Source: Candidatus Nitrospira allomarina (GTDB lineage Bacteria > Nitrospirota > Nitrospiria > Nitrospirales > UBA8639). Taken from it: a stretch of 64,000 nt of DNA. The notes under the pieces were generated by a model. The model worked only from the letters and a program-made list of their open reading frames with translations. It ran no database searches and was not told where the DNA came from. The translations under genes were made by a program, and so were the position numbers. Positions 46,320 to 56,967 of the stretch are shown piece after piece; within the stretch, counting starts at the first letter, position 1; each line of letters starts with the position of its first letter. The stretch lies in NCBI RefSeq assembly GCF_032050975.1, contig NZ_CP116967.1:1547001-1611000 (forward strand), in the 5' to 3' direction.

Positions 46320-48401
46320 GTGTCAACAGACTTCATTTTAAGTCGGACTCGGAATATCGGCATTATGGCCCATATTGATGCCGGCAAGACTACGACCACC
46401 GAACGTGTCCTTTATTATACGGGGGTTTCGCATAAAATTGGTGAGGTCCATGAGGGCGCGGCGACCATGGATTGGATGGAGCAGGAGCGGGAGCGAGGGA
46501 TCACGATTACTTCCGCCGCCACAACCTGCTTCTGGAAGGATAATCGGATTAACATAATCGATACTCCGGGTCATGTTGATTTTACTATTGAGGTAGAGCG
46601 GTCGCTTCGAGTGCTTGATGGAGCCATAGCTGTATTCGATTCGGTTCAGGGAGTGGAGCCCCAATCGGAGACGGTATGGCGCCAGGCAGACAAGTACCAA
46701 GTTCCACGAATCGTGTTTATGAATAAAATGGATCGAGTGGGCGCTGATTTTTTTGCAAGCGTTCAGTCTTTGATTGACCGGCTTGGGGCCAAGCCGATTC
46801 CCGTGCAATTGCCATTAGGAAAAGAGGATGGTTTGCGAGGGGTAATTGACCTTTTGCTTATGAAAGCGCTGGTTTTTGATGATGAAACTCTTGGTGCAGC
46901 TTATTCTGTCCAGGAAATTCCCGATGACTATTTAGAGTTGGCAAAAGAGTATCGCGAGAAATTGTTGGATTCAGTTGTTGAGTTCGATGAAGTGGTGATG
47001 GAGCGCTATTTGGCCGGGGAGATTCTGGCTGTAGATGAGGTAAAGCGGGCAATACGGGCAGGGACGATAGGATTAAAGATTAATCCAGTTTTTTGTGGAT
47101 CGGCATTTAAGAATAAAGGGGTTCAGCCGTTGCTTGATGGTGTGGTTGATTATCTCCCTTCTCCTGTAGACCTTCCTCCCGTTGTTGGTGTTGATCCTCA
47201 TTCCGAAGGGGAGATAACCAGAAAGCCTGAAGATAGCGAGCCATTTGCTGCTTTGGCTTTCAAGATAATGTCTGATCCTTTTTCAGGTCAATTGACGTAT
47301 TTTAGGGTGTATTCGGGGAAATTATCCGCCGGATCCTACGTGTATAACGTCGCAAAGGGGAAAAAAGAGCGAATAGGGCGTCTATTGAAAATGCATGCCA
47401 ATAAACGAGAAGAGATTGATGAGGTTTCTGCTGGTGATATTGCGGCAGCCGTAGGTCTCAAAGATACTCGAACTGGTGACACTCTATGTGATGAGAAACA
47501 TCAAATTTTGTTGGAAGTAATAAAATTTCCTGAGCCCGTTATTTCTTTGGCTGTTGAGCCAAAGACCAAGCAAGACATGGATAAGTTGGGGTATTCCTTG
47601 GAAAAGCTTGCTCAGGAGGATCCTTCCTTTCAGGTGAAATCAGATGATGAGACGGGGCAAACGATCATTTCTGGTATGGGGGAATTGCATCTTGAGATCA
47701 TTGTTGATCGTCTTCTTCGTGAATTTAAAGTTCAGGCAAATGTCGGGAAGCCTCAGGTAGCTTATCGGGAAACCATCAAGGGAAAAGCGGAAGCTGAGGG
47801 GAAGTATGTGAAGCAGACAGGTGGTCGTGGTCAGTACGGCCATGTGTGGCTGAGGGTGGAGCCGGCAGAGTCTGGCGTCGGTTTGGAGTTCGTAAATAAA
47901 ATTGTTGGTGGAACGGTACCCAGGGAATATATTGCTCCAGTGGAAAAGGGAGTCCGAGAGCGAATGGAGAGTGGGATCCTTGCCGGGTACCCATTGCGCG
48001 ACCTGCGTGTCACTTTGTTTGATGGTTCTTTTCATGAAGTGGATTCGAGTGAGATGGCCTTTAAGATTGCTGGGTCAATGGCATTAGTAAGTGCCTGTCA
48101 AAAAGCGGATTTGGTTTTGTTGGAGCCCGTAATGAAGGTTGAAGTCCTTGTTCCTCAGGATTTTATGGGTGATGTGATAGGTGATTTAAATAGTCGGCGC
48201 GGGAAAATCCACGGAATGCGTGCAAGGGGAACTTCTCAAATTGTTGATGCTGCGGTCCCATTGAGTGAAATGTTTGGGTATTCCACGGATTTAAGATCCA
48301 AGACCCAGGGGCGTGCAACTTATAGTATGGAATTTGAGTCCTATGAGGTGGTGCCGAAGCTCATGGCTCAGCAAATTATAAAAAAGAATCAAGGGGAATA
48401 G
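46320..48401 (+). CDS. fusA: elongation factor G
   Basis: GTPase that drives translocation, 693 residues from a GTG at 46320 with GAGGAA just upstream. The frame could start earlier (46287), but the added residues are not EF-G-like. Motifs are [35 protein letters not shown] and the domain IV loop [10 protein letters not shown]. It lies between rpsG and tuf in the classic str order. Confidence 0.97.
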   Translation: MSTDFILSRTRNIGIMAHIDAGKTTTTERVLYYTGVSHKIGEVHEGAATMDWMEQERERGITITSAATTCFWKDNRINIIDTPGHVDFTIEVERSLRVLDGAIAVFDSVQGVEPQSETVWRQADKYQVPRIVFMNKMDRVGADFFASVQSLIDRLGAKPIPVQLPLGKEDGLRGVIDLLLMKALVFDDETLGAAYSVQEIPDDYLELAKEYREKLLDSVVEFDEVVMERYLAGEILAVDEVKRAIRAGTIGLKINPVFCGSAFKNKGVQPLLDGVVDYLPSPVDLPPVVGVDPHSEGEITRKPEDSEPFAALAFKIMSDPFSGQLTYFRVYSGKLSAGSYVYNVAKGKKERIGRLLKMHANKREEIDEVSAGDIAAAVGLKDTRTGDTLCDEKHQILLEVIKFPEPVISLAVEPKTKQDMDKLGYSLEKLAQEDPSFQVKSDDETGQTIISGMGELHLEIIVDRLLREFKVQANVGKPQVAYRETIKGKAEAEGKYVKQTGGRGQYGHVWLRVEPAESGVGLEFVNKIVGGTVPREYIAPVEKGVRERMESGILAGYPLRDLRVTLFDGSFHEVDSSEMAFKIAGSMALVSACQKADLVLLEPVMKVEVLVPQDFMGDVIGDLNSRRGKIHGMRARGTSQIVDAAVPLSEMFGYSTDLRSKTQGRATYSMEFESYEVVPKLMAQQIIKKNQGE

Positions 48402-48449
48402 TTTTCCTCTGGTATATTTTTCAATTCGGTAAGGCAAGGAATTTAAGAG

Positions 48450-49668
48450 GAGGTAGGGCATGGCGAAGGCGAAATTTGAGCGGAAGAAGCCGCATGTCAA
48501 TGTGGGGACGATCGGGCACGTTGACCATGGGAAGACGACCCTGACGTCGGCCTTGACGAAAGTGATGGGCGATACGGGCAAGGCCAAGTTTGTCCCGTAT
48601 GATGAAGTGGCCAAGGCGAGTGAGAGTCAGGGGCGGCGGGATCCGACCAAAATTCTGACCATTGCCATCTCCCATGTGGAATATGAGACGGACAATCGGC
48701 ATTATGCGCACGTCGACTGCCCGGGGCATGCGGATTATGTGAAGAACATGATTACCGGGGCGGCGCAAATGGATGGCGCGATTTTGGTGGTCAGTGCGGC
48801 CGATGGGCCGATGCCGCAAACGCGGGAACATATTTTGTTAGCGCGGCAGGTGGGGGTCCCGTTTATCGTGGTCTTTTTGAATAAAGCGGATAAAGTGGAA
48901 GACAAGGAATTGCTGGAGTTGGTGGAATTGGAAGTGCGGGAGTTGCTCACAAAGTATGGCTTTCCGGGCGATGATGTGCCGGTGGTCATCGGGTCCGCGA
49001 TCAAGGCGATTGAAGGGGATCAGAGTGAGGTGGGGGTGCCGTCGATTATGCGCTTATTGGAGGCGATCGATAGTTACATCCCGACTCCGCAGCGAGCCAT
49101 TGAGAAGCCGTTTCTGATGCCGATTGAAGATGTCTTTACCATCAGCGGGCGGGGGACGGTGGTGACGGGCCGGGTGGAGCGCGGCGTGGTGAAGGTGGGG
49201 GATGAAATTGAGATTGTGGGGCTGAAGCCGACGCAGACGACGATTGTCACGGGCGTGGAAATGTTCCGGAAGGTGTTGGATGAGGGGCAGGCGGGTGACA
49301 ATATTGGGGCGCTGTTGCGGGGCACGAAGAAAGAGGATGTGGAGCGCGGCATGGTGTTGGCCAAGCCGAAGAGTATTACGCCGCATACGAAATTCAAGGC
49401 GGAAGTGTATATTTTGACGAAGGAAGAGGGCGGACGGCATACGCCGTTTTTTAATGGCTATCGTCCGCAGTTTTACTTCCGGACGACAGATGTCACGGGA
49501 GTGGTGCAATTAAACCCGGGAGTCGAGATGGTGATGCCGGGGGATAATGTGTCGTTTGAGGGAGAACTGATCTCCCCGATTGCGATGGAGCAAGGGGTGC
49601 GATTTGCAGTGCGAGAAGGGGGCCGAACGGTCGGAGCCGGGGTGGTCACGGAAATCGTCGCGTAAGAA
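48450..49668 (+). repeat. tuf repeat, copy 2
   Basis: Second copy of the segment described at 32373-33591. The boundaries are equally sharp: mismatch A versus G at base -11 and C versus A four bases after the stop. Confidence 0.9.
48460..49665 (+). CDS. tuf: elongation factor Tu, copy 2
   Basis: Same 401-residue protein as the copy at 32383 and, by reading, the same DNA. This one is in the str position, between fusA and rpsJ, and has GAGGAGGTAGGGC before its ATG. Having one copy after tRNAs and one in the str operon is the tufA/tufB arrangement of many bacteria. Confidence 0.99.
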   Translation: MAKAKFERKKPHVNVGTIGHVDHGKTTLTSALTKVMGDTGKAKFVPYDEVAKASESQGRRDPTKILTIAISHVEYETDNRHYAHVDCPGHADYVKNMITGAAQMDGAILVVSAADGPMPQTREHILLARQVGVPFIVVFLNKADKVEDKELLELVELEVRELLTKYGFPGDDVPVVIGSAIKAIEGDQSEVGVPSIMRLLEAIDSYIPTPQRAIEKPFLMPIEDVFTISGRGTVVTGRVERGVVKVGDEIEIVGLKPTQTTIVTGVEMFRKVLDEGQAGDNIGALLRGTKKEDVERGMVLAKPKSITPHTKFKAEVYILTKEEGGRHTPFFNGYRPQFYFRTTDVTGVVQLNPGVEMVMPGDNVSFEGELISPIAMEQGVRFAVREGGRTVGAGVVTEIVA

Positions 49669-49698
49669 ATACTGGTGAAGTGGAAAGGGTAGGTTTTT

Positions 49699-50010
49699 GT
49701 GGATCGAGACCGCAGAATACGAATTCGACTAAAAGGGTTTGATTATAGGGTATTAGATCAATCTCTTCGTGAGATTGTGGATACCGTTCGTCGGAGTGGT
49801 GCACGCATTGCTGGTCCTGTGCCTCTGCCTACGAGAATTGAGAAGTGGACGGTCCAGAGATCGACTCACGTTGATAAAAAGTCACGGGAGCAGTTTGAGA
49901 TTCGTACTCATAAGCGATTGCTGGATATTATGGAGCCAACTCCCGAGACTATGGACGCTTTGATGAAACTTAATCTGGCGGCCGGTGTGGATGTAGAAAT
50001 TAAGCTATAG
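49699..50010 (+). CDS. rpsJ: 30S ribosomal protein S10
   Basis: Small-subunit head protein and NusE antitermination factor, 103 residues from a GTG at 49699 with AAAGGGTAGG upstream. [16 protein letters not shown] and [26 protein letters not shown] are diagnostic. It opens the S10 section without a promoter of its own, only 33 bases after tuf. Confidence 0.97.
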   Translation: MDRDRRIRIRLKGFDYRVLDQSLREIVDTVRRSGARIAGPVPLPTRIEKWTVQRSTHVDKKSREQFEIRTHKRLLDIMEPTPETMDALMKLNLAAGVDVEIKL

Positions 50011-50068
50011 GTTTGTGGTCAAGGCTTCCCTTAGTTACAGTCAACTTAATTTAGGTAATTATTGAATT

Positions 50069-50686
50069 ATGGTTAAAGGGTTGATAGGTAAAAAATTAGG
50101 AATGATCCAGGTTTTTGATAAGGAAAGACGCCTTATTCCTGTGACGGTTATTGAAGCTGGCCCCTGCGGAATTGTGCAGGTCAAGAAAAAGGGTTCCGAT
50201 GGTTATGATGCCGTGCAGATTGGGTTCGGTGAAGTGCCGGAACGAAAACAGACCAAGCCTCAGTTAGGTCATTTAAAAAAAGCAGGAAATAAAGTTTGGG
50301 GTCATTTGAGAGAGTTTGGATCCGACGGTGAAGTGCAGGTGGGTTCCCAGGTTGACGTAAATTTATTTTCTGAAGGTGAGTCAATTCATGTTCAGGGAGT
50401 TTCTAAGGGAAAAGGATTTCAGGGGGTTATGAAGCGGCATAATTATGCCGGTGGCCCAGCATCCCATGGTTCGATGTTTCATCGAGCCCCTGGTTCAATA
50501 GGGTCGAGCTCTTTTCCTTCAAGGGTGTTAAAGAATAAAAAACTCCCCGGTCACATGGGAAACAAGCAAATCACTGTAAGAGGGTTAACGGTTTTTGGAA
50601 TAAAGGCCGAGGAAAACTTACTCTTAGTTACAGGTTCTGTCCCTGGTCCGGTTGGAGGGGTGGTCATTGTAAGGAAGGTCAGCTGA
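50069..50686 (+). CDS. rplC: 50S ribosomal protein L3
   Basis: Early-assembly protein reaching towards the peptidyl-transferase centre, 205 residues. It starts MVKGLIGKKLGMIQ and contains GVSKGKGFQGVMKRH and GHMGNKQITVRGL. Its stop overlaps the rplD start by one base. Confidence 0.97.
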   Translation: MVKGLIGKKLGMIQVFDKERRLIPVTVIEAGPCGIVQVKKKGSDGYDAVQIGFGEVPERKQTKPQLGHLKKAGNKVWGHLREFGSDGEVQVGSQVDVNLFSEGESIHVQGVSKGKGFQGVMKRHNYAGGPASHGSMFHRAPGSIGSSSFPSRVLKNKKLPGHMGNKQITVRGLTVFGIKAEENLLLVTGSVPGPVGGVVIVRKVS

Positions 50687-51315
50687 TGCAATCTATCGAT
50701 GCTTTTCCGGTAATTGGCCCAGACTCTCGGCCTGTCGATAAAGTTGATTTGACGGATGGTGTTTTTAGTTCGTCGGTTAATCCCTCATTGGTCCACCGCG
50801 CGGTTGTTATGCAGCGGTCAAGTGCCCGGCAGGGTACAGCGTCTACGCTTGGTCGTGGGGAGGTAAGGGGAGGGGGTAAAAAGCCATGGAAACAAAAGCA
50901 TACGGGTCGGGCAAGATCAGGATCAAGTCGTTCTCCGATTTGGAGGGGAGGCGGTACGGTTTTCGGGCCGAAGCCTAGATCGTATTCCTCCACCTTGCCA
51001 AAGAAAATGTATAGGGCGGCCTTAAGAGGAGCTTTGGCAGCCAAGGCTGGAGATGGACTTGTGGTATTAGGCGACTTGGTACTTCCTGAATTGAAAACTC
51101 GTGAATTGGTTAAATACTTATCCAATGTCGGGGCGAGTGGGAAAGTTCTTTTAGTCATTCAGGAGGGATTGGCTGATATTATTCGCATTGGAAAAAATGT
51201 TAAGAATCTAAAAATTCTTCATGGTAAGGACCTTAATGTATATGACGTGCTTTGGTGTGAAAAGTTGGTTGTAACCAAGGCAGAGCTGCAACGAATTCAG
51301 GAAATTTGGGTGTAA
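50686..51315 (+). CDS. rplD: 50S ribosomal protein L4
   Basis: Exit-tunnel protein, 209 residues. The extended loop RGEVRGGGKKPWKQKHTGRA reaches the tunnel, and SRSPIWRGGGTVFGPKPR follows. In enteric bacteria L4 represses the S10 operon, but no leader for that is seen here. Confidence 0.97.
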   Translation: MQSIDAFPVIGPDSRPVDKVDLTDGVFSSSVNPSLVHRAVVMQRSSARQGTASTLGRGEVRGGGKKPWKQKHTGRARSGSSRSPIWRGGGTVFGPKPRSYSSTLPKKMYRAALRGALAAKAGDGLVVLGDLVLPELKTRELVKYLSNVGASGKVLLVIQEGLADIIRIGKNVKNLKILHGKDLNVYDVLWCEKLVVTKAELQRIQEIWV

Positions 51316-51316
51316 C

Positions 51317-51604
51317 GTGAATCCACATGATGTTTTAATTCGTCCTTTGTTAACAGAAAAGATTACCGCAATACGCGAGACAAAGAATGGTATTGCGTTC
51401 TCCGTGCATCGTCAGGCGACTCGGATTGATATCCGTAGAGCCGTGGAGAAGGTGTTTAGCGTTAAGGTAGCTTCGGTGAATGTGATGAATGTTAGGGGCA
51501 AAAAAAAGCGGCAAGGTCGTTTTACCGGAAAGAGATCGGATTGGAGAAAGGCATTCGTTACCTTAAAAGAGGGCGAAAAAATTGAATTATATGAAAGTGC
51601 CTAG
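51317..51604 (+). CDS. rplW: 50S ribosomal protein L23
   Basis: Tunnel-exit protein and docking site for trigger factor and SRP, 95 residues. The GTG start gives MNPHDVLIRPLLTEK. It begins one base after the rplD stop. Confidence 0.97.
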   Translation: MNPHDVLIRPLLTEKITAIRETKNGIAFSVHRQATRIDIRRAVEKVFSVKVASVNVMNVRGKKKRQGRFTGKRSDWRKAFVTLKEGEKIELYESA

Positions 51605-51648
51605 TGAATTAATTTGTTGTCAATTCATGAAATAAAGAAAGTTAGTTT

Positions 51649-52488
51649 ATGCCAATAAAAGAGTTTAATCCAACATCACCTGGCCGAAGGGGAATGTCAG
51701 CCGTCACCGGTGAGGGGTTATCACGTAAAAGACCGGAAAAGGCCCTTACCAGCTTTAAATCAAAGTCTGGTGGGAGGAATAACTCTGGAAGAATTACTTC
51801 CAGATTTAAGGGTGGTGGGCATAAGCGCCTCTATAGAAAGATTGATTTTAAGCGAGATAAATTAAACATTGTAGGCAAAGTTGCCGGAATTGAATACGAC
51901 CCCAATCGATCGGCTAGAATTGCACTTTTGCATTATGTGGATGGGGAAAAACGTTATATCTTGGCACCTTTGGGTTTGAAGGTCGGGGATTCAGTTCAGG
52001 CTGGTACCGGGGTAGACGTGAGAGTGGGAAATGCTTTGCCCCTTATGGAAATGCCTCTTGGTATAGTGGTGCACAATGTAGAGTTAAAGCCTGGTAAGGG
52101 TGCCCAATTAGTTCGGAGTGCAGGGGCTTCAGCTCAGGTGATGGGCCGGGATGAGGGTTATGTTCAGATTCGGTTAACGTCTGGTGAAATGAGAAAAATA
52201 CTCGGAACGTGTATGGCCACGATCGGTCAGGTCGGGAATGCTGACCATAATAACGTTACTATTGGGAAAGCTGGTAGGTCTCGATGGTTAGGGCGTAAAC
52301 CGCATCAACGGGGAGTCGTGATGAATCCGGTTGACCATCCCCATGGCGGTGGTGAGGGAAAGTCCGGCCAAGGTAATCCGCATCCTGTTTCACCATGGGG
52401 TCAGCCGACAAAGGGGTTTAAAACAAGAAAGCCGCGAAACCAAAGCTCGCGTTTTATCATTGCAGGTAGAAAGAAAAAGTCCCGTTAA
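51649..52488 (+). CDS. rplB: 50S ribosomal protein L2
   Basis: Core protein near the peptidyl-transferase centre, 279 residues. [25 protein letters not shown] and the C-terminal [14 protein letters not shown] (with the conserved His) are clear. Confidence 0.98.
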   Translation: MPIKEFNPTSPGRRGMSAVTGEGLSRKRPEKALTSFKSKSGGRNNSGRITSRFKGGGHKRLYRKIDFKRDKLNIVGKVAGIEYDPNRSARIALLHYVDGEKRYILAPLGLKVGDSVQAGTGVDVRVGNALPLMEMPLGIVVHNVELKPGKGAQLVRSAGASAQVMGRDEGYVQIRLTSGEMRKILGTCMATIGQVGNADHNNVTIGKAGRSRWLGRKPHQRGVVMNPVDHPHGGGEGKSGQGNPHPVSPWGQPTKGFKTRKPRNQSSRFIIAGRKKKSR

Positions 52489-52503
52489 TTTAAGGGGGAA
52501 CCG

Positions 52504-52791
52504 ATGCCAAGGTCAGTCCATAAAGGTCCATTTGTCGATGACCATATTGCCAAAAAAGTTGAAAAGGCCAGGGAGGGAAGAGAGTCCAAGGTAATAAAAA
52601 CTTGGTCCAGACGGTCGACAATTATTCCAGATATGATCGGTTTGACTTTCGCTGTCCATAACGGAAAGAAATTTATCCCGGTTTTTATTACCGACAATAT
52701 GGTGGGTCATAAATTGGGTGAATTCGCTCCAACGAGATTTTTTAAGGGACATGGTCATGCTAGGAGTGAAAAGGCCGTTGCGTTAAAATAA
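52504..52791 (+). CDS. rpsS: 30S ribosomal protein S19
   Basis: Head protein touching the A-site finger, 95 residues. [29 protein letters not shown] and [10 protein letters not shown] are family marks. It lies 15 bases after rplB. Confidence 0.97.
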   Translation: MPRSVHKGPFVDDHIAKKVEKAREGRESKVIKTWSRRSTIIPDMIGLTFAVHNGKKFIPVFITDNMVGHKLGEFAPTRFFKGHGHARSEKAVALK

Positions 52792-52842
52792 AAATTTTAC
52801 TGTTTTAATATGTCATAGGTATTTGAGCAAGGTAGAAAAAAT

Positions 52843-53181
52843 ATGGCGGAAGCTAAAGCAATTCTTCGACATGTAAGATTGGCCCCACGTAAGGCAAGGT
52901 TGATTGTTGATATGGTTAGGGGGAGGAATGCGGCTGAAGCATTAGCCATATTGAAATATACCCCAAGGTCAGCGGCCAGGGTGGTTGAGCAATTACTCTT
53001 TTCTGCAGTATCTAACGCCGGTCAGAAGGATTTGGGTGACCCTGAAAATCTTAGAATCGCCAGAGCGTATGTGGATGGAGGTCCAATTTATAAGCGCTTT
53101 CGCCCTCGATCAATGGGAAGGGCTAACCCTATTCATAAGAGAACGAGTCATATAACAATCGTTGTGAGTCCGGCTGGGTAG
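52843..53181 (+). CDS. rplV: 50S ribosomal protein L22
   Basis: Tunnel-wall protein, 112 residues. It starts MAEAKAILRHVRLAPRKARL and ends with the tunnel hairpin region KRFRPRSMGRANPIHKRTSH. Confidence 0.97.
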   Translation: MAEAKAILRHVRLAPRKARLIVDMVRGRNAAEALAILKYTPRSAARVVEQLLFSAVSNAGQKDLGDPENLRIARAYVDGGPIYKRFRPRSMGRANPIHKRTSHITIVVSPAG

Positions 53182-53228
53182 TGGTGCCTATTTTTCAAAA
53201 TTTGGGAGTGAAGGGGGAGAAAGAATAG

Positions 53229-53894
53229 ATGGGTCAAAAGACGCACCCGTATGGTTTCAGATTGGGTTATACCAGAACATGGCATTCCCGATGGTATGCA
53301 AAAAAGGACTTTGCGAAGTTGCTTCACCAAGATTTGTCCATAAGGGACGTGGTTAAAAAACGCTTATATCATGCTGGCATATCCAGCGTGGAAATAGAGC
53401 GATCTGGTAACCAACTTAAATTGATCATTCATACTGCTCGTCCCGGAATTATCATAGGGAGGAAGGGCGCTGAAGTTGATAAATTGAAAGCCACGCTTGA
53501 AAAAGAGTATGGCAATGAAGTTTTTGTAACGGTGAAAGAAATTAAGAAGCCGGAGTTGGATGCTCAGCTGGTTGCAGAAAATATTGCCACCCAATTGGAA
53601 AAGCGTGTCTCATTCCGTCGTGCATTGAAGCGAAGCGTTGCTTCTGCTCTGAGACTTGGAGCTTTGGGGATTAAGGTGTATTGCGCTGGTCGGCTGGGAG
53701 GACATGAAATTGCCAGAACTGAGTGGTATCGAGAGGGTCGAGTTCCCCTTCATACTCTTAGGGCGGATGTTGAATATGGATTTGCCGAGGCCAAAACTGC
53801 CATGGGGCAGATTGGGGTTAAGGCTTGGATTTTTAAAGGTGATGCTCAAATTCCTTCTTTGGAAAAGTCGGAGCCTTCATTAGGTTTTTTATAA
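53229..53894 (+). CDS. rpsC: 30S ribosomal protein S3
   Basis: mRNA-entry protein, 221 residues. [13 protein letters not shown] and a KH domain with [15 protein letters not shown] are seen. The second half carries [16 protein letters not shown]. Confidence 0.97.
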   Translation: MGQKTHPYGFRLGYTRTWHSRWYAKKDFAKLLHQDLSIRDVVKKRLYHAGISSVEIERSGNQLKLIIHTARPGIIIGRKGAEVDKLKATLEKEYGNEVFVTVKEIKKPELDAQLVAENIATQLEKRVSFRRALKRSVASALRLGALGIKVYCAGRLGGHEIARTEWYREGRVPLHTLRADVEYGFAEAKTAMGQIGVKAWIFKGDAQIPSLEKSEPSLGFL

Positions 53895-53932
53895 AAGATG
53901 CTATTGATCTAAGCGATTGGAGTATTTGAAAG

Positions 53933-54355
53933 ATGTTAGCTCCGAAAAGAGTTAAATTCAGAAAGGTTCAAAAGGGCCGGATGCGTGGAAAGGCCTACCG
54001 GGGTGGGGAAATAGCCTACGGAGTATTCGGTCTTAAAGCCATGGAGCCAGGAAGAATTACGGCCAGGCAAATCGAAGCTGCTCGTATCGCAATGACCAGA
54101 CATGTCAAGAGGGGTGGTAGGATTTGGACCAGAATTTTCCCTGATAAGCCTATTACCAAGAAACCTGCGGAAGTCCGAATGGGAAAAGGAAAAGGAAACC
54201 CTGAATATTGGGTTGCACCCGTAAAGTCAGGAAGGATTTTGTTTGAAATGGATGATGTTACGCAAACCATTGCAGAAGAGGCATTGCGTTTGGCAGGGCA
54301 TAAATTACCGGTGGCCACAAAATTTGTTGTTCGTGGAGAAATACCGGTTTTGTAA
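53933..54355 (+). CDS. rplP: 50S ribosomal protein L16
   Basis: Protein near the A-site tRNA elbow, 140 residues. [39 protein letters not shown] and [13 protein letters not shown] are typical. Confidence 0.98.
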   Translation: MLAPKRVKFRKVQKGRMRGKAYRGGEIAYGVFGLKAMEPGRITARQIEAARIAMTRHVKRGGRIWTRIFPDKPITKKPAEVRMGKGKGNPEYWVAPVKSGRILFEMDDVTQTIAEEALRLAGHKLPVATKFVVRGEIPVL

Positions 54356-54358
54356 GTA

Positions 54359-54553
54359 TTGGATATGGAAATGGACGAAATAAAAAATTTAGAAAAAAGT
54401 GAATTGTTTGAAAAAATAAATAAATTGAAGCAGGAATTGTTTCATTTTAGGAGTCAATTGGCATTAGGACGCATGGAAAATCCAATGCGAATACGTGAGA
54501 CAAGAAAAGATATAGCCAGGGTTAAAACTGTTCTCCGCCAAAAGGCTAATTAG
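54359..54553 (+). CDS. rpmC: 50S ribosomal protein L29
   Basis: Two-helix protein at the tunnel exit, up to 64 residues. The start is uncertain: TTG at 54359 or ATGs at 54365 and 54371, without a clear ribosome-binding site. [20 protein letters not shown] and [18 protein letters not shown] identify it. Confidence 0.93.
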   Translation: MDMEMDEIKNLEKSELFEKINKLKQELFHFRSQLALGRMENPMRIRETRKDIARVKTVLRQKAN

Positions 54554-54586
54554 TCAACCAAGACTTTGAAAGAAAGTTATTTAATT

Positions 54587-54853
54587 ATGACACAGAACAG
54601 GGCTTTGCCCCGATCACTTACGGGAAAAGTAGTTAGTAATAAAATGCAAAAAACCGTTGTGGTTGAAGTTATTCGCATTGAGCGTCATTCTTTGTATGGG
54701 AAAGTTTTGAGAAGAAAGACAAAGTTAAAGGCTCATGATGAAGTGGATCAATGTCAGATCGGAGATCAGGTTCATATTGTTTATGCGCGACCTTTAAGCA
54801 AAACCAAGCACTGGCGAGTCTCTGAGGTTTTAAATAAACGAGTGGCTTCCTAG
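54587..54853 (+). CDS. rpsQ: 30S ribosomal protein S17
   Basis: Primary 16S-binding protein, 88 residues from the ATG at 54587 (GAAAG upstream). A TTG at 54566 would add seven residues. LTGKVVSNKMQKTVVVEV and RPLSKTKHWRVSEVL are diagnostic. Confidence 0.95.
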   Translation: MTQNRALPRSLTGKVVSNKMQKTVVVEVIRIERHSLYGKVLRRKTKLKAHDEVDQCQIGDQVHIVYARPLSKTKHWRVSEVLNKRVAS

Positions 54854-54911
54854 AATTCTGGATTAGGTGTTTTAAATATTTCTTCGGTTATTAAGTAATA
54901 GAGATACCTAC

Positions 54912-55280
54912 ATGATACAAAATTATACTTATCTTGATGTGGCCGATAATTCAGGCGCAAAAAATGTGATGTGTTTTCATGTGCTGGGTGGAACGAAGCG
55001 CCGGTACGGATCTTTAGGGGACATCATTGTAGTGGCCGTCAAAGAGGCAATCCCAAAGGCATCGGTAAAAAAAGGTGACGTCATGAAGGCCGTCATTGTT
55101 CGAACTAAGAAAGGCCGTCGAAGAGAAGATGGTTCTCATATTAAATTTGACCGGAATGCTTGTGTATTAGTTAATGCTCAGGGTGATCCGGTTGGGACTC
55201 GTATTTTTGGACCCGTTGCAAGAGAATTGAGAAAGAAAAAGTATATGAAAATTATATCTCTGGCTCCAGAAGTCATTTAG
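54912..55280 (+). CDS. rplN: 50S ribosomal protein L14
   Basis: Interface protein of 122 residues. [31 protein letters not shown] and [13 protein letters not shown] are clear marks. Confidence 0.98.
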   Translation: MIQNYTYLDVADNSGAKNVMCFHVLGGTKRRYGSLGDIIVVAVKEAIPKASVKKGDVMKAVIVRTKKGRRREDGSHIKFDRNACVLVNAQGDPVGTRIFGPVARELRKKKYMKIISLAPEVI

Positions 55281-55291
55281 GGTGAGTTATT

Positions 55292-55624
55292 ATGGCTGAA
55301 AAATTTAGGATAAAAAAAGGCGATATGGTTATGGTTATCGCTGGCAAGGAGCGTGGTAAGACGGGGAAAGTTCTCCAGGTTCAAACAAAAGATGCCAGGG
55401 TCACAGTTGAAAAGCTTAATATAATAAAGCGGCATACAAAGCCAAACGCCAAAAATAAGCAGGGGGGAATCCTTGAGCGTGAGGGTTTTATGGCGATTTC
55501 CAATGTTATGGCATTTTGTGAATCTGTTAAGAAACCTTCAAGAATTAAAATGAAAACTTTTGATGATGGACGGAAAGTCCGTGTTTATCAAAAAGCTCCA
55601 ACTGAAGTTTTGGATAAAAGCTGA
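55292..55624 (+). CDS. rplX: 50S ribosomal protein L24
   Basis: Assembly initiator with a KOW motif ([20 protein letters not shown]), 110 residues. [16 protein letters not shown] follows. The stop overlaps the rplE start by one base. Confidence 0.97.
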   Translation: MAEKFRIKKGDMVMVIAGKERGKTGKVLQVQTKDARVTVEKLNIIKRHTKPNAKNKQGGILEREGFMAISNVMAFCESVKKPSRIKMKTFDDGRKVRVYQKAPTEVLDKS

Positions 55625-56250
55625 TGAAATCAAAATCTGTAACCAAACAAGCAGTCAAAGCAAAAGAGAAGGCGGTCGGCTCCTCCGCGGTTAAACCGAA
55701 GGATTATATTCCACGGATTAAGGCGATGTACCATGAAAAGGTTATTCCTGCCATGATGAAGGAATTTGGGTATAAAAACCCAATGCAGGTACCTCGAGTG
55801 GAGAGGATTGTCTTAAATATTGGTATGGGGGAAGCCGTTCAAAACGTAAAATTATTGGAAAGTGCCGCGGCTGAACTCGAACAAATAACGGGACAAAAGC
55901 CTGTATTGACTCGGTCAAAAAAAGCCATCGCTGGATTTAAGTTGCGTGAAGGAATCCCGATCGGGGCGAAGGTCACCTTACGGGGCGCAAGGATGCATGA
56001 GTTTTTTGACCGGTTGGTGTCGGTAGCCTTACCTAGAATTCGTGATTTCCGTGGTATTTCCCCAAAAGCTTTCGATGGACGAGGGAACTATACGCTCGGC
56101 TTAAAAGAGCAGCTGGCGTTTCCTGAAATTAAATATGATGATGTTGCATCAATCCATGGAATGGATATTACGTTTGTTACTACCGCTCAACGGAATGACG
56201 AAGCCAAATCTTTATTGGCCCACTTGGGAATGCCTTTTCGGAAACCCTAA
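55624..56250 (+). CDS. rplE: 50S ribosomal protein L5 with N-terminal extension
   Basis: Binds 5S rRNA, 208 residues. About 25 Lys/Ala-rich residues ([19 protein letters not shown]) precede the normal start region ([13 protein letters not shown]). The core [15 protein letters not shown] and [13 protein letters not shown] are typical. The ATG is coupled to the rplX stop, so the extension is probably real. A shorter start at the ATG at 55723 would remove too much. Confidence 0.96.
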   Translation: MKSKSVTKQAVKAKEKAVGSSAVKPKDYIPRIKAMYHEKVIPAMMKEFGYKNPMQVPRVERIVLNIGMGEAVQNVKLLESAAAELEQITGQKPVLTRSKKAIAGFKLREGIPIGAKVTLRGARMHEFFDRLVSVALPRIRDFRGISPKAFDGRGNYTLGLKEQLAFPEIKYDDVASIHGMDITFVTTAQRNDEAKSLLAHLGMPFRKP

Positions 56251-56268
56251 GGAGGGAAAGGAGCGAAC

Positions 56269-56454
56269 GTGTCAAGGTTAGCACTAAAAAATAAGGCTAA
56301 GCGAAAGCCAAAATTCACATGCCGACACTATAATCGTTGTCCGCTTTGTGGGCGTGTGAGAGGATTTTTGCGTCGCTTCCTAATGTGTCGAATATGTTTT
56401 CGTTTCCTGAGTTTGCGTGGTGATATCCCAGGCGTAACCAAATCCAGTTGGTAG
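56269..56454 (+). CDS. rpsN: 30S ribosomal protein S14, zinc (type Z)
   Basis: Short 61-residue S14 from a GTG at 56269 behind GGAGGGAAAGGAG. CPLC and CRIC form the zinc site of the type Z form, so it needs zinc. [18 protein letters not shown] is the usual end. Confidence 0.97.
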   Translation: MSRLALKNKAKRKPKFTCRHYNRCPLCGRVRGFLRRFLMCRICFRFLSLRGDIPGVTKSSW

Positions 56455-56514
56455 CGTACTTGTTAAACAGTTTTAGGTAGTAATTGGCAAATAATTCAAT
56501 ACGAGGTTTTTAGC

Positions 56515-56922
56515 ATGTCGATGACTGATCCTCTCGCAGATTTATTCGTGCGAATTCAAAATGCGGGACGCCGTGGCCACGATTTGGTTAAAATCCCATC
56601 TTCACGGGTTAAAAAAGATATCCTGCGAATTTTTAAGGAAGAGGGATTTATTCGTGACTACAAAGCGGCTACGGGTGCCAATGGGCACCCAGTTATTGAA
56701 GTTTCGCTTCGATATGCTCCCGGTCGCCAAAAAAAATCATTCATAACTGGGATAAAACGGATCAGTAAACCGGGGTGTAGAGTGTATGCCGGAAAGGAAG
56801 ATCTTCCACGAGTGATGCGGGGATTGGGAATGGCAATTCTGACCACTGATCGTGGATTATTAACCGATGAGCAATGTAGGAGTTCCCAGGTTGGCGGTGA
56901 AGTTTTATGCCATGTGTGGTGA
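56515..56922 (+). CDS. rpsH: 30S ribosomal protein S8
   Basis: 16S-binding assembly protein, 135 residues. DPLADLFVRIQNAG, RISKPGCRVYAG and GGEVLCHVW are family marks. S8 commonly represses the spc operon, but the target hairpin is not seen here. Confidence 0.97.
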   Translation: MSMTDPLADLFVRIQNAGRRGHDLVKIPSSRVKKDILRIFKEEGFIRDYKAATGANGHPVIEVSLRYAPGRQKKSFITGIKRISKPGCRVYAGKEDLPRVMRGLGMAILTTDRGLLTDEQCRSSQVGGEVLCHVW

Positions 56923-56967
56923 TTTTGGATACCTTTTTTACTTGAATTTTTAATTAATAGGTTAATC

